A stretch of DNA of 64,000 bases from Mycobacterium sp. DL592 (GCF_011694515.1 NZ_CP050192.1:1251063-1315062); one strand, 5' to 3'; positions 44,901 to 52,817 are shown, numbered from the stretch's first letter. Program-made: numbers and translations. Notes: a model not told the origin generated them from the letters alone.

Positions 44901-45482
44901 CAGGCACTGACCCTGGACTTCGAGCCGACCGGGTCGGCCTACACCGTCAGTGTGCAGGACCCGGAGGGTCGCAAGCGCTACCGGGCTGTTCTGGAGACCG
45001 AATCGCAGCCTGCACCAAGCATTTCGGTGCCGCACGCCTCCGGTGAGCAGTGGCCGTTCGGTGTCGGCGAGATCTACGGCGGCCCGCTGTTCCACGGCCC
45101 CCGTTTCGCCGCGATCGAGCAACTCGACGCGGTCGGGCCCGCCGGGGCCGGTGCGACGCTGAAGGGCCTCGACGAGCTCGGCTGGCCCGAAGGGGACTGG
45201 GCGATCGATCCCGTCAGTGTCGACGGCGGCCTGCAACTGGGCATCCTGTGGGCGAGTGCGCACGGGCGGCCGCTGGTCCTGCCGGTGCGCATCGGGCGTG
45301 CGGTCTTCCATCAGCCGTTCGGTGAGGGTGGCAGCCTGCGCTGCCGCATCGCCGCCAAGCCGGTCAACGACAAGCGGGTCGACTTCGACATCGCGCTGGA
45401 GACCGCCGACGGCACGCTGGTCGCCGAACTCGAGGCTGTCGAGTTCTACGTCGCAGGCACTGGGGCGGACACGACGGCGTGA
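38922..45482 (+). CDS. pfaA: PfaA-like multidomain synthase: KS-AT-ACP-ACP-ACP-KR-DH
   Basis: A 2186-aa iterative type I synthase. The ketosynthase spans about 12-460, with Cys211 in DAACASS, EAHGTATKAGD and the IGHTKAAAGAAG histidines. The acyltransferase has Ser668 in GHSFGE. A Pro/Ala linker is followed by three near-identical acyl carrier proteins with phosphopantetheine serines at 1190, 1287 and 1390 (LGIDSIKQVEIL). The ketoreductase covers about 1650-1920 (VVTGGARGVTAQSAL, IVHGAGVLADRR). The C-terminus is a hot-dog dehydratase with His1945 in DHQVRGRVVVP (HxxxGxxxxP). Tandem ACPs are the hallmark of PUFA synthases. Its stop overlaps the next gene (GTGA). A PPTase must activate the ACPs; none is in the window. 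Confidence 0.92.
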   Translation: MTDQQQNPVSIPVAVVGMTAIYPGEPGLDGFWRTITGGRDAIGDVPPSHWLIDDYYDPDPKATDRTYCKRGGFIEPVQFDPVKFGLPPNALPSTDSAQLLALIAARKVLDEAMRSGVEVDLDRVDIVLGVASTTELVVQMGSRMQRPIWRKALLENGLSEAEADEICGDIADSYPSWQESTFPGLLGNVVAGRVANRLDLGGSNFVVDAACASSLSALQAALHRLYLHESDLVLTGGVDALNDVMMYMCFSKTPAFSPTGDCRPFSDAADGTIIGEGVGMLALKRLSDAERDGDHIHAVIRGLGSSSDGRASSVYAPRSEGQAKALRRAYERAGYAPETVELLEAHGTATKAGDVAEFAGLKQVFTDSSARIALGSVKSQIGHTKAAAGAAGLIKAILSLQHSTLPGTLKVDRPNPAMGLEETPFYVNAQTRPWVRPGDQPRRAAVSSFGFGGSNFHVTIEEYTGEHRAKRLRALPSELVVLSAASGAELATRAADIAAAARTGESLARIAYESARDFDAAHNARAGLVAADVTALAALADKLNKALADGTAATLKDANISVGFGPAREGKTAFLFPGQGSQYVGMGADLALAFPAAVAVWDSLDGDLADLHRVVFPEPAFDSATSDAQRAELTAMQNAQPAIATTSLAQLALLDALGVRAEAAAGHSFGEVTALAAAGVLPTQRLVDTARTRGVLMAEAGQGQDGAMLAVTASAADVRALLDSQPEAAASLVIANDNAPGQVVLAGPAADIAWAESAAKAAGWTSVRLPVASAFHSPIVAAASQPLTAYLQTMEFGQAQFPVYANATAQTYAGGVAEQLGDQVRQPVRFREMIEAMARDGVTRFIEVGPSRVLTKLVDQILDGTPHLAVALDDPKAGGLRGWHRGLAALAADGVRLNLAALYDDYDEPAKHVPAPKHAVLVGGANVGKPYPPLDGKVTIKPKRTRVSAPQPSVPQPVAATPAPAPAAAHNGVPAPTPAAAAVQTMAAPPSVPPRNGAPEPAPAVQTAPAPAPVLPRTATPTPAAAQAPLSSDAWSIIDRIQQETAQQHERYLGAVANTHKAFLEMSAQMMAEIVGERSGGQQALTPAPVVVHASEQVVHTVHTIAEPPAAVAAPAPVVAPAPVAAPAAAAPAPALAPAAPAPAPAAPAPAAPSVDAGQVVLAIVSEKTGYPADMLGLEMEMESELGIDSIKQVEILAALQAKFPGAPEIPASELSNLRTLQDVVDSVADFASAAPAAAAPAAVAAPAAPAVDAGEVVLGIVSEKTGYPADMLGLDMEMESELGIDSIKQVEILAALQAKFPGAPEIPASELSNLRTLQDVVDSIAGFASGGASAPTAPAAPVAAPAAAAPVSTQDAGEVVLAIVSEKTGYPADMLGLDMEMESELGIDSIKQVEILAALQAKFPGTPEIPASELANLRTLQDVVDSVSGATSGGGSEPDAPVHHSAPATVPAGGLDCTEAAMREVPPTGFAMAGLRDGEVFITRENAAFAEDLERVMISHGIKARSVDVVPHEAAAVISLAALGPVGSPQDCVETHLRAFHAARSVAKSSSRSRLFVTIQSTGARFAEADTPVGVASIAKTAAWEWPNASVRAIDIETLDPERIVAELLAGGSGVEVALRNDGTRLVVVDDVDAEPTGETISVPADGVVVVTGGARGVTAQSALALAARHGLRLALLGRTALREVAADEPTGTTATEIATALAAAARSRGEALSLPQARAQAERLLAEREVRATLSAAERQGTPARYFAADINDTESLRTVLDEVRSTVGPIVGIVHGAGVLADRRLEDLDDEQFVRVFNTKVLGAEALLASTASDDLRFISLFSSIAARAGNPGQCAYAAANAVLESIAAREAARRGDACVVRAFGWGPWDGGMVDATLKSRFLESGVGVIPIDEGAHFFAEHALRRSPATAIVVAAPAEGRLRAARLDWDVSTDNLPVLADHQVRGRVVVPVVIVLDAMLRAVRGLVPDASPVIRDFQVLSGVTFAECEQQALTLDFEPTGSAYTVSVQDPEGRKRYRAVLETESQPAPSISVPHASGEQWPFGVGEIYGGPLFHGPRFAAIEQLDAVGPAGAGATLKGLDELGWPEGDWAIDPVSVDGGLQLGILWASAHGRPLVLPVRIGRAVFHQPFGEGGSLRCRIAAKPVNDKRVDFDIALETADGTLVAELEAVEFYVAGTGADTTA
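42380..43230 (+). repeat. Three tandem ACP-coding repeats inside the PfaA-like gene
   Basis: Three copies of an approximately 290-310-bp unit encode ACPs separated by Ala/Pro linkers. The core DNA, including GAGTCCGAGCTCGG at about 42469, 42760 and 43070, is almost unchanged between copies. Copies 2 and 3 are most alike. Such repeats can gain or lose units by recombination, and can also collapse in short-read assembly. Confidence 0.85.
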
Positions 45483-48400
45483 GTGGTTTCGAACCTGTCG
45501 CCATCGTCGGGCGCAGCTGCATCCTGCCCGGTGCCGCCACACCGGAGGCGCTGTACGACGCGACCCTCAACGGCCGCTGCCTGCTGACGCCCACCCGGCC
45601 CGAACACTGGCGGGGCGTGGACCCGGCGGCCCTGCTGGCCAGCGAACAGCCCGGCCTCCGGGTGTCCTCGGCCACCGGTGGCTACATCGACGTATCGCCG
45701 GACCTCAGTGCGATCGCGGCGCGGATCACCGATTTCGACCGCCTGGACCCGATCTCGCACTGGCTGGCCTACTGCGCTCAGCAGGCTCTCGGTGCTCCGT
45801 CGGCAGCACCGCGGACCGGGCTCATCGTCGGTAACCTGTCCTACCCGTCGGCGGGCAACACCGAGTTCGTCGAGGGCGTCTGGAACGGGAACGGCCACAC
45901 CGATCCGCGCAACCGCTTCTCCTCGGGGCTGCCGGTGCACCTGGTGGCCGGTGCGATGGGGCTGACCGGACCGGCCTTCGCGCTGGACGCGGCGTGCGCG
46001 TCATCGCTGTATGCGATCAAGCTCGCCTGCGACGCGCTGCACGACGGCGACGCCGACGTGATGCTCGCGGGCGGCGTCAACGGCGCCGACGATCTGTTCC
46101 TGCATCTGGGTTTCACTGCGCTGCAGGCACTTAGCCCCTCGGGCCGGTCGCGGCCGTTCCACACCGATGCCGACGGTCTGGTTCCGGCGGCAGGCGCGGC
46201 GCTGGTCGCCCTTAAACGCCTCGAGGACGCCGAGCAGGCCGGGGACCGGATACTCGGGGTGATCCTGGGCGTCGGCCTGTCCAACGACGGGCGCCAGAGC
46301 GGCTTCCTGGCCCCTGCGGTCGGGGGGCAGACCCGGGCGATGACGGCCGCCCTGGAGCAGGCGGGCCTGACCCCGTCGGATATCGACTACCTGGACTGCC
46401 ACGCGACCGGCACACCGCTGGGTGATGCCACCGAGTTGCAGAGCATCTTCGCCGCCTACGGCGAGGTGCCGCTGCGGCTCGGGGCGCTCAAGGGCAACCT
46501 CGGTCACACCATCACCGTCTCCGGTGCGGCCAGCCTGATCAACGTGCTCTCGGCGATGCAGGCCGGCACCATCGCGCCTGCCCTGTGCGAGAAACCCACT
46601 GCGGCGCTGGCCGATACACCGTTCACATTGGCGACCACCCCGATGCCGTGGGACGGCGCGGTCAAGCGGGCCGCGGTCAGCAACTTCGGCTTCGGCGGCA
46701 ACAACGCCCACCTGATCGTCGAGAGCTATGTGCCCTCGCGCCGCGCGGCGGTGCGCCCGTCGGCGCCCTCGGGTGACATCGTGATCTGCGGGCTGGGTGT
46801 GGTGACCGGCGACGCGCGTGATGTCGAGACATTCCGGCGCCGGGCGCTGGGTCCCGAGGCGCAGCCGACCCCGCTGGACACGGTGGAGCTCGACCTTGTG
46901 CGCCTTGGCTTTCCGCCCAGTGAACTCAAGTCCAGCCTCAGCCAGCAGACCACGATGCTGGCCGCCGCCGGGCACGCGCTCGAGCAGGTGGGTACCGACC
47001 CGGAGCGCACCGGTGTCATCGTCGGAATGGGCTGCGACGCCACGATCGCGCGTCAGCGGCTTCGCGTTCTGCACGCCGACGACCAGGACTGGCTGACCGC
47101 CAACAGCGAGGCGGCGCCGCGTCTGACCGCCGACGGCGTGGTCGGCACCATGCCCAACATCCCGGCGAATCGCATTCACGCACAACGGGATTTCCGCGGC
47201 TGGGGGTTCACCGTCTCCAGCGAGGAGCTCTCGGCCATCACCGCTCTGCGGATCGGTGTGCGCGCACTGCGGCGCGGTGAACTCGACGCCGTGGTGGCAG
47301 GGGCGGTGGACATGTGCTGCGAGCCGGCGCACGAGCGGGCCGCCGACGCGGTCGGCGCCGGGGGATGGGAGCCGCACGGTGATGCCGCGGTGGCGTTCGT
47401 CCTCAAGCGGCGCGCCGACGCCGAGGCCGCCGGTGACGACATCATTGCCGTCATCGACACCGACGGGGCGCTGGGCGCTCCGGAGCCCAATATCGGCGCC
47501 GAACGTTTCGGGCGCACCCATGCGGCCAGCGCGGCGATCGAAATCGCTTCGCGTGCAGAGGCATTGCGCGCCCGGGTCCGGGTAGACCAGAACGGGGCGC
47601 AACCCGCTCCCGGTGGCACCCAGACCTCGATCTGGCTGGAGTCGCTGGGCGGGCGTGCCGACGGTGTCACGTTGTCGGCGGTTGGCCATCGGCCCCGCCC
47701 GCTGGCGCTCGGTGCGGTACCGCTGTGCGAGCGCTACGCGGGTGCGAGCCGTGACGAGGTCATCGGCCGGATGAAGCGCCGCGAGCCGGGCGGAAGCGGC
47801 CCGGTGCGGTGCTCGGTGGTGGCCGATAACGACACTTCGCTGGATACGCTGCGCACGGCGGCGGTCGAACGCCTGGAGCGTGGTGAGTCGCCGGTGATTC
47901 CCGGTGTCGCTTTCGCCGAGGGACCGACGACCGGGGAACTGGCGTTCATGTTCACCGGGGCGGCGGCGGCCTACCCGGGGGCCGGGCGAGATCTGTTCCT
48001 GGCGTGGCCCGAACTCGGTGATGCGCTGGCGGCCCGGCTGTCCGGGGTCGGCGATCTGGCGCGCCCGCTGTACGGCGCCGGGATCACCACCCTCGATCCC
48101 CGCACCCAGCTGACCGGCTGCGCGCTGGTCTGCCAGGCACATGCGGAGTTCTCTCGCACCGTGCTCGGGCTGGCGCCGACCGCGGCCATCGGACTTTCGT
48201 CGGGGGAGACAAATTCGCTTCTGGCATTTGGGGTCTGGCGTGATCTCGAGGAGATGCTCGGCGAGATCGAAGCATCCGGCATGTACGGCGAGCAGCTGAC
48301 CGGAAGCTGCCGGGTGGCGGCCACCGACTGGGGTCTGGGTGAGCAGGCGGCACCGTGGGAGTGCTGGCGCATCAACGCACCCCGGGATCGGGTCGAGGCC

Positions 48401-50179
48401 GCGCTGGCCCGCGAGCCGCGCGCGTACATGACGATCGTCCAGGCACCCGACGACTGCGTGATCGGCGGCGATCCCGCGGCATGCAAGCGGGTGATCGACG
48501 CTGTCGAGGGAGCCGGTGCGATACCGCTGGGCCTGGACATGGTGATCCACTGCAGCGCCATGGATCCGTTCGCCGACACCTGGCGGGCCATCCACACCCG
48601 GCAGGCGCACGTCGCGCCGGGAGTGCGGTTTTACACCAACGCCGGCAACCGGGCGTATGTGCCGACCAGTGAGGCCGCCGCGGCGGCGATCACCCAGCAG
48701 GCCGTCGAACCCATCGACTTCCCCGCGACGATCCTGCAGGCCTGGGAAGACGGCGTGCGGGTGTTCGTCGAGCACGGCCCGCGCGCCATTCTCACCGGGG
48801 CGATCCCGAAGATCCTCGGCGACCGCCCGCATGTGGCGGTGGCGCTGGATCCGCAGGAACGCCGAGGACTACGGGCACTCGCCGAGTCGGTGTCCAAACT
48901 GTGGGTGCACGGCCTGCCGGTGCGCGTCGATGCCTTCGACGCACGACTGGAGCAACTGCGCAGTCAATCAGCCCCGGCGACAGCGGATATCGCCCGCAAG
49001 GTGACGCTGCCCGCCCACTGGCCCGACGTGGTGGCGGTCTCCCACGAACCAGCTCAACCTGCATCCGAGAACGGGAGCACCCCAATGCCGGAACCAGACC
49101 ATGGAACTCTGCAGACGATGCAGGCGGCGCCGGCGTATCCGACGCCGCTGGTGATCCCGCAGCGCGAGGTCGTCGTCACCGCGACGGAGGTCGTCCCCGC
49201 GCGCGGTCAGACGGCGCCGGGCACGGTCGGCGACCGGACGGCCGTGGCGCTGAGCCTGGTCGAGTCCGTGGGCCAGGCCCATGCGGCGTTCGTCGAGCAG
49301 CAAGCCGAAGCGCACGAGTCGTTCCTGAGGATGCGCGGCGAGATGCTGGCGATGGCGGCGGGCCGGCGCGGTCCGGTCACCGTGGATGCCCCGGCGTCGC
49401 CGGTGGCGTTGACGTCGTCGCCGCAACCCGTTGCCGCACCGGTGAATCCGCCGCGCACGGCCGTCGCGGCGGCCCCGGCACCCGCGGCCGTACCTCCGCC
49501 GGCCCAGGCCGCACCTGCGGCTCCAGTGACGCCGCCACCCCCGCCGCCGGGCCCTGTCTCCTACACCTGCTGTGGTGGAGACGTAGCCGTTGCCGCCGTT
49601 GCCGAACAACACACCGCCGGGCTTGCCGTCCGGGCTGTCCGCAGTTCCGTTGGCGCCGTTGCCGATCAGCAGCGTCCCGAACACCACCACGGAGAAGCCG
49701 TTGGTAGTCGCGCCCGCCATCGTCGTGTTCGAGCCGAATGCCAGCCCGTTGCCGAAGTTGTAGGCGATGCCGTCAGCACCGTTGCCTCCGACGGTCGTGC
49801 CGCCGCTGCCGCCCGCCCCGCCTGCGCCACCGATCGCGTTGCCCGGCCCGCCGAAGGGGTAGTAGCCCATGATGGCCATACCGCCCTGGCCGCCGTCGCC
49901 GCCGGTGACGGTGCCTGCGCCGCCGGCCCCGCCCGCGCCGCCGATCACGTTGCCGTAGCCGATGCTCAGTGCGATACCGCCGGTGCCGCCCTTGCCGCCG
50001 ATGACGCCTGCGCCGCCGGTTCCGCCTGCCCCGCCGACCTGGTCGTCGTAACCGCCGGTGCCGCCATTGCCGCCGGTGCTGCTCGCGCTGGCGCCGCCGT
50101 CGCCGCCGACGCCCGCGCTACCGAGGTAGCCGCCGTTCCCGCCGCTCCCGCCGGTGCCGCCGACGCCGGTGGTCGCTGA
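45479..50179 (+). CDS. PfaC-like synthase KS-CLF-AT, truncated and fused to antisense PGRS sequence
   Basis: GTG 45479 overlaps the previous stop by 4 bp. Residues 1-425 are a ketosynthase with Cys173 (DAACASS) and CHATGTPLGD. Residues about 440-740 are a chain-length-factor-like KS that lacks the active Cys (VSSEELSAI). About 820-1160 is an acyltransferase with Ser907 in GLSSGE. A linker follows with ALSLVESVGQAHAAFVEQQ, similar to the PfaA linker. From about residue 1358 (base 49,555) the frame is the reverse complement of a PGRS repeat gene and encodes an artificial Ala-rich tail. PUFA synthases of this kind continue with two dehydratases, missing here, so the complex is probably inactive unless these lie elsewhere. 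Confidence 0.85.
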   Translation: MSGFEPVAIVGRSCILPGAATPEALYDATLNGRCLLTPTRPEHWRGVDPAALLASEQPGLRVSSATGGYIDVSPDLSAIAARITDFDRLDPISHWLAYCAQQALGAPSAAPRTGLIVGNLSYPSAGNTEFVEGVWNGNGHTDPRNRFSSGLPVHLVAGAMGLTGPAFALDAACASSLYAIKLACDALHDGDADVMLAGGVNGADDLFLHLGFTALQALSPSGRSRPFHTDADGLVPAAGAALVALKRLEDAEQAGDRILGVILGVGLSNDGRQSGFLAPAVGGQTRAMTAALEQAGLTPSDIDYLDCHATGTPLGDATELQSIFAAYGEVPLRLGALKGNLGHTITVSGAASLINVLSAMQAGTIAPALCEKPTAALADTPFTLATTPMPWDGAVKRAAVSNFGFGGNNAHLIVESYVPSRRAAVRPSAPSGDIVICGLGVVTGDARDVETFRRRALGPEAQPTPLDTVELDLVRLGFPPSELKSSLSQQTTMLAAAGHALEQVGTDPERTGVIVGMGCDATIARQRLRVLHADDQDWLTANSEAAPRLTADGVVGTMPNIPANRIHAQRDFRGWGFTVSSEELSAITALRIGVRALRRGELDAVVAGAVDMCCEPAHERAADAVGAGGWEPHGDAAVAFVLKRRADAEAAGDDIIAVIDTDGALGAPEPNIGAERFGRTHAASAAIEIASRAEALRARVRVDQNGAQPAPGGTQTSIWLESLGGRADGVTLSAVGHRPRPLALGAVPLCERYAGASRDEVIGRMKRREPGGSGPVRCSVVADNDTSLDTLRTAAVERLERGESPVIPGVAFAEGPTTGELAFMFTGAAAAYPGAGRDLFLAWPELGDALAARLSGVGDLARPLYGAGITTLDPRTQLTGCALVCQAHAEFSRTVLGLAPTAAIGLSSGETNSLLAFGVWRDLEEMLGEIEASGMYGEQLTGSCRVAATDWGLGEQAAPWECWRINAPRDRVEAALAREPRAYMTIVQAPDDCVIGGDPAACKRVIDAVEGAGAIPLGLDMVIHCSAMDPFADTWRAIHTRQAHVAPGVRFYTNAGNRAYVPTSEAAAAAITQQAVEPIDFPATILQAWEDGVRVFVEHGPRAILTGAIPKILGDRPHVAVALDPQERRGLRALAESVSKLWVHGLPVRVDAFDARLEQLRSQSAPATADIARKVTLPAHWPDVVAVSHEPAQPASENGSTPMPEPDHGTLQTMQAAPAYPTPLVIPQREVVVTATEVVPARGQTAPGTVGDRTAVALSLVESVGQAHAAFVEQQAEAHESFLRMRGEMLAMAAGRRGPVTVDAPASPVALTSSPQPVAAPVNPPRTAVAAAPAPAAVPPPAQAAPAAPVTPPPPPPGPVSYTCCGGDVAVAAVAEQHTAGLAVRAVRSSVGAVADQQRPEHHHGEAVGSRARHRRVRAECQPVAEVVGDAVSTVASDGRAAAAARPACATDRVARPAEGVVAHDGHTALAAVAAGDGACAAGPARAADHVAVADAQCDTAGAALAADDACAAGSACPADLVVVTAGAAIAAGAARAGAAVAADARATEVAAVPAAPAGAADAGGR

Positions 50180-51136
50180 CCCGCCGGTTCCACCTGCCCC
50201 GCCGTTGCCGGTGAACAGTCCGCCCGCGCCGCCTGAACCGCCGCTGCCGCCGGTCTCGAGGTCGACGGCGGTGGACCCGCCGTTGCCGCCTTTGCCGCCG
50301 TTGCCGAACCAGACCGCCGAGCCGCCGTTGCCGCCGGCCTTGCCGGCCTGGCCGGTTCCGCCATTGCCGCCGTTGCCGATGATCCCGGAGGTGCCGCCGT
50401 TGCCGCTGCCCCAGCCGCTGCCGCCGTTGCCGTAGAGGAAGCCGGCATTGCCGCCATTACAGCTGCCGGATGCCGCGGTGCAGTCACCGGCCACCGTGCC
50501 GTAGCTGTAGCCGTTGCCGATCAGCAGGCCCGCATTCGGATGATCGGCGGTGCCGTCGCTGACCAACAACGCCATGAAGTCGCTGAGCGCGCCGGTCCAG
50601 GGGAACAGCGAGGGCAATGTGGGCAGCACGGGGATCGCCGAGGCCGCAACGGTCGTCTTGGCGACGGCAGCGGCTGCGGGCGCGGCTGCAGCCGGCGTGG
50701 CTGTGGCGCTCAGCGTGGCGGCAGCGGCCGGCGCGGCATCTGCGGCAGCGGGGGAGACGGTGGTGGTGGTGGTGCTGGCAGCCGCCACCGGATCAATCGT
50801 GGTGGTGGCAGTATTGGCTGTCGACGACCGGCCGGTGGACGTGGCCGCGGCCGGAGAACTGCTGGAAGACTTGGGTTTCGAGGTTGTGGTGCCCGTGTGC
50901 GGACGGGCTGAGCCGGTGGACTTGGAGGTCGACGCTGACGCTGCGCTGTCGGTTGAGCCGGCGGCGTCGTTCGACGGGGCCGCGTTAGCGACCCCGGTGG
51001 CCCCGGCTAGGGACGCGCAGACACCGACGGTGAGCGCGCCGGCACCAAGCCAGGTGGACAGCTCGCCGTGCGGGCGGGAAGCGCGGTGGCGCGCACGAGA
51101 ACGCTCCTCACGTGCCGCACGATGTTTTGCTGTCAC
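48968..51136 (-). CDS. PGRS-like glycine-rich exported protein, 3' end lost and fused to antisense pfaC
   Basis: The GTG at 51136 opens a frame with a basic N-terminus and a signal peptide (WLGAGALTVGVCASLAGA), then a Ser/Thr/Ala-rich region to about residue 165. About 330 residues of GGxGGx and GNGG repeats follow (from about 195), like the repeat domain of PE_PGRS proteins but without a PE domain. At about residue 525 (base 49,560) the repeats stop at GNGYVSTTAG. The last 197 residues are antisense to the PfaC-like gene and Arg-rich, so they are not native. The protein would be surface or cell-wall located. Function unknown. Confidence 0.7.
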   Translation of the reverse strand: MTAKHRAAREERSRARHRASRPHGELSTWLGAGALTVGVCASLAGATGVANAAPSNDAAGSTDSAASASTSKSTGSARPHTGTTTSKPKSSSSSPAAATSTGRSSTANTATTTIDPVAAASTTTTTVSPAAADAAPAAAATLSATATPAAAAPAAAAVAKTTVAASAIPVLPTLPSLFPWTGALSDFMALLVSDGTADHPNAGLLIGNGYSYGTVAGDCTAASGSCNGGNAGFLYGNGGSGWGSGNGGTSGIIGNGGNGGTGQAGKAGGNGGSAVWFGNGGKGGNGGSTAVDLETGGSGGSGGAGGLFTGNGGAGGTGGSATTGVGGTGGSGGNGGYLGSAGVGGDGGASASSTGGNGGTGGYDDQVGGAGGTGGAGVIGGKGGTGGIALSIGYGNVIGGAGGAGGAGTVTGGDGGQGGMAIMGYYPFGGPGNAIGGAGGAGGSGGTTVGGNGADGIAYNFGNGLAFGSNTTMAGATTNGFSVVVFGTLLIGNGANGTADSPDGKPGGVLFGNGGNGYVSTTAGVGDRARRRGWRRHWSRRCGLGRRRYGRGCRGRRDGRARRIHRCGNGLRRRRQRHRRRRGIHGDRTAPARRHRQHLAAHPQERLVRFGLLLDERRMGLAHGLDQAQRHGRPVADRARRRLTARGDDLRRGDDDLALRDHQRRRIRRRRLHRLQSSMVWFRHWGAPVLGCRLSWFVGDRHHVGPVGGQRHLAGDIRCRRG

Positions 51137-51350
51137 TGTTCGTTTCCCGGTCCCCTGTTACCCCGGTCACAGATCGTAGCAAAGCAAGCTGGCGGCTCCA
51201 GCAAATGCCTGGTCAGGCCGTCGGATGCCGAGTGTCGTTGTGCCGATACATACCTTCGGTCGGTTATCCCGGGCCGGGCAAGCTCGGTGTTCGTCCCTGG
51301 AGTCGCGCCCTGTGCCCATCCCGGTAATTCCCGTCCGCTGTCTGCACCGG

Positions 51351-52487
51351 CTACTTCCGGTGCCGCCCGCCGCCGCCGGTGGAGCCCGAGGAGGAGTCGG
51401 ACGCCTTCGCTTGCCGGGCCGTCCCACCGCTGGTCTTCGCCGCGTGCTTGGGACCCGTGGCCTCGGAGGAATCGGCCGACGTGGTCGTCGCTGCGGCGCT
51501 CGTTGCGTTATTGCCTCCGGTCGCGGCCGACGGCCGGCCGACGGCGAATCCGTTGATGTTGAAGCCAGGGCCACCCGCGGCGACCGTGGCACCGTTCTGC
51601 CCGACCGATCCCGCCAGCGCTGCAGCGCCCGGGCCGGCGCTGACGGTGTTGCCATTGCCCTGGGCATTGAAGGCGCCGAGCAATATCGACGGCGTGGCCG
51701 AATTTCCGGCAGCCACCGTGGTGTTATTGCCGTTGATGTTGACGGCGCCGGTGAGGATTCCCGCCGAGGAGACGTTGTTGTTACCGGTATCGCCCGAGAT
51801 ATTGAGTGCGGCGGAGGCGATTCCACCGGCTGCGGTGGTCTGCTGGCCGTTGTTGTTGGGCAGGAAGCCGATCGCGATGTTCAGGCCGCCGACCGTCGAC
51901 GTGGTGCCCGGCCCCAGTTGCAGGGAGAAGTTCAACAACCCGGCCGCGCCGGTGGTCTGGCCGCCGGATCCCAGCGGATTGACACCGGCGGAGTAATTGA
52001 GGAAACCGAGGGTCGACGACGTGCCCTGGCCCAGCTGGTAGGAGAAGTTGAGGACGCCGATGGCGCCGGCCTCCGCGTTTCCGTTGCCGGTGTTCTGGCT
52101 GATGACAAGGTTCAGGGCGCCCCAGTTGGAGGCAGTGCCCGCCCCGATTTGCAGTGCGGTGGAGAAGAAGGAGGTGATGGCCCCGGCCGAGGCGCTGTCA
52201 CCGAGGGCCGCCGCCCAGGTGAACGCACTCAAGACCGTGGTGGCGCTGGCGCCGTCACCGATCGCGATCGCCCCGTTCAGAAGGCCGCCCGCGCTCGCCG
52301 TCGCGCCGTTGCCGATCCCGATGGCGAAGGTCGTCAGGTTGCTCGTGCAGCCGTTGCCGTTGCCGATCCCGAATGCCGAGAAGCAGTTGGCGTTGGCGGC
52401 TGGGGCTGCACTGAGTGTCCCGGCGCCGAGCGCACCGGAGACCAGTGCCCCGAGCAACACGCCGCCTTTGACTCGAGCCTGATGCAT
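51351..52487 (-). CDS. Exported Gly/Asn/Ala-rich repeat protein, unknown function
   Basis: A 378-aa protein. MHQARVKGGVLLGALVSGAL is a signal peptide, cleaved near SAAPAANA. Two cysteines follow (NCFSAFGIGNGNGCTS), probably a disulfide loop. Then come repeated beta-like units of 20-25 residues with GNG, LNFSYQLGQGTSST and LNFSLQLGPGTTST, which could form a beta-solenoid. The tail is disordered and ends SSGSTGGGGRHRK. ATG 52487. It resembles mycobacterial secreted proteins of unknown function; same strand as the PGRS fragment, 214 bp upstream of it. Confidence 0.7.
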   Translation of the reverse strand: MHQARVKGGVLLGALVSGALGAGTLSAAPAANANCFSAFGIGNGNGCTSNLTTFAIGIGNGATASAGGLLNGAIAIGDGASATTVLSAFTWAAALGDSASAGAITSFFSTALQIGAGTASNWGALNLVISQNTGNGNAEAGAIGVLNFSYQLGQGTSSTLGFLNYSAGVNPLGSGGQTTGAAGLLNFSLQLGPGTTSTVGGLNIAIGFLPNNNGQQTTAAGGIASAALNISGDTGNNNVSSAGILTGAVNINGNNTTVAAGNSATPSILLGAFNAQGNGNTVSAGPGAAALAGSVGQNGATVAAGGPGFNINGFAVGRPSAATGGNNATSAAATTTSADSSEATGPKHAAKTSGGTARQAKASDSSSGSTGGGGRHRK

Positions 52488-52744
52488 CGGCGTACCTCAA
52501 TGTTCGTCGGTGTCTTTGCCGGTAAGGACCGTACCTCTCCCCGGCGTGAGGCAGAAAGAGTTTCGGCCAACTCTTTGCCACATTCATAGCTGGCGCACAC
52601 ATGATGCCGGTGAGCTGCGGCAGCTCAGCGTGGTGGCCGGTTGCGGCATCCCGGCGACACGCAAGGCCGTGTCCTCGATGCTCTGGTGCACGATCGATAG
52701 CCGGGTATGGGTGCCGGGCGATCTGAAGCCGTTCGAACGCTGAG

Positions 52745-52817
52745 TGCCCCCGGCAGGATTCGAACCTGCGGCCTTCTGCTCCGGAGGCAGACGCTCTATC
52801 CCCTGAGCTACGGGGGC
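52745..52817 (-). tRNA. tRNA-Arg (anticodon CCG)
   Basis: The reverse strand folds as a 73-nt cloverleaf: acceptor GCCCCCG/CGGGGGC with discriminator A, D-arm GCTCAGGGGATAGAGC, anticodon stem TCTGC/GCAGA with loop CTCCGGA (anticodon CCG, reads CGG), and T-arm with GGTTCGAATCC. The 3' CCA is not encoded. It lies 140 bp from argS, divergent from it. Confidence 0.95.

Noticed and set aside
46001..48832. A 943-codon minus-strand open frame opposite the PfaC-like gene
   Set aside because: Shadow of a strongly supported KS-CLF-AT coding region; Arg/His-rich with no recognisable fold.
49560..50179. C-terminal 200 residues of the PfaC-like frame as a real domain
   Set aside because: Ala/Val/Arg-rich low complexity that is the exact reverse complement of GGxGGx PGRS repeats.
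49560..50500. Short-period repeats as a possible CRISPR or satellite array
   Set aside because: The periodicity is codon-level GGxGGx in a minus-strand reading frame with signal peptide; there are no uniform repeats with unique spacers.
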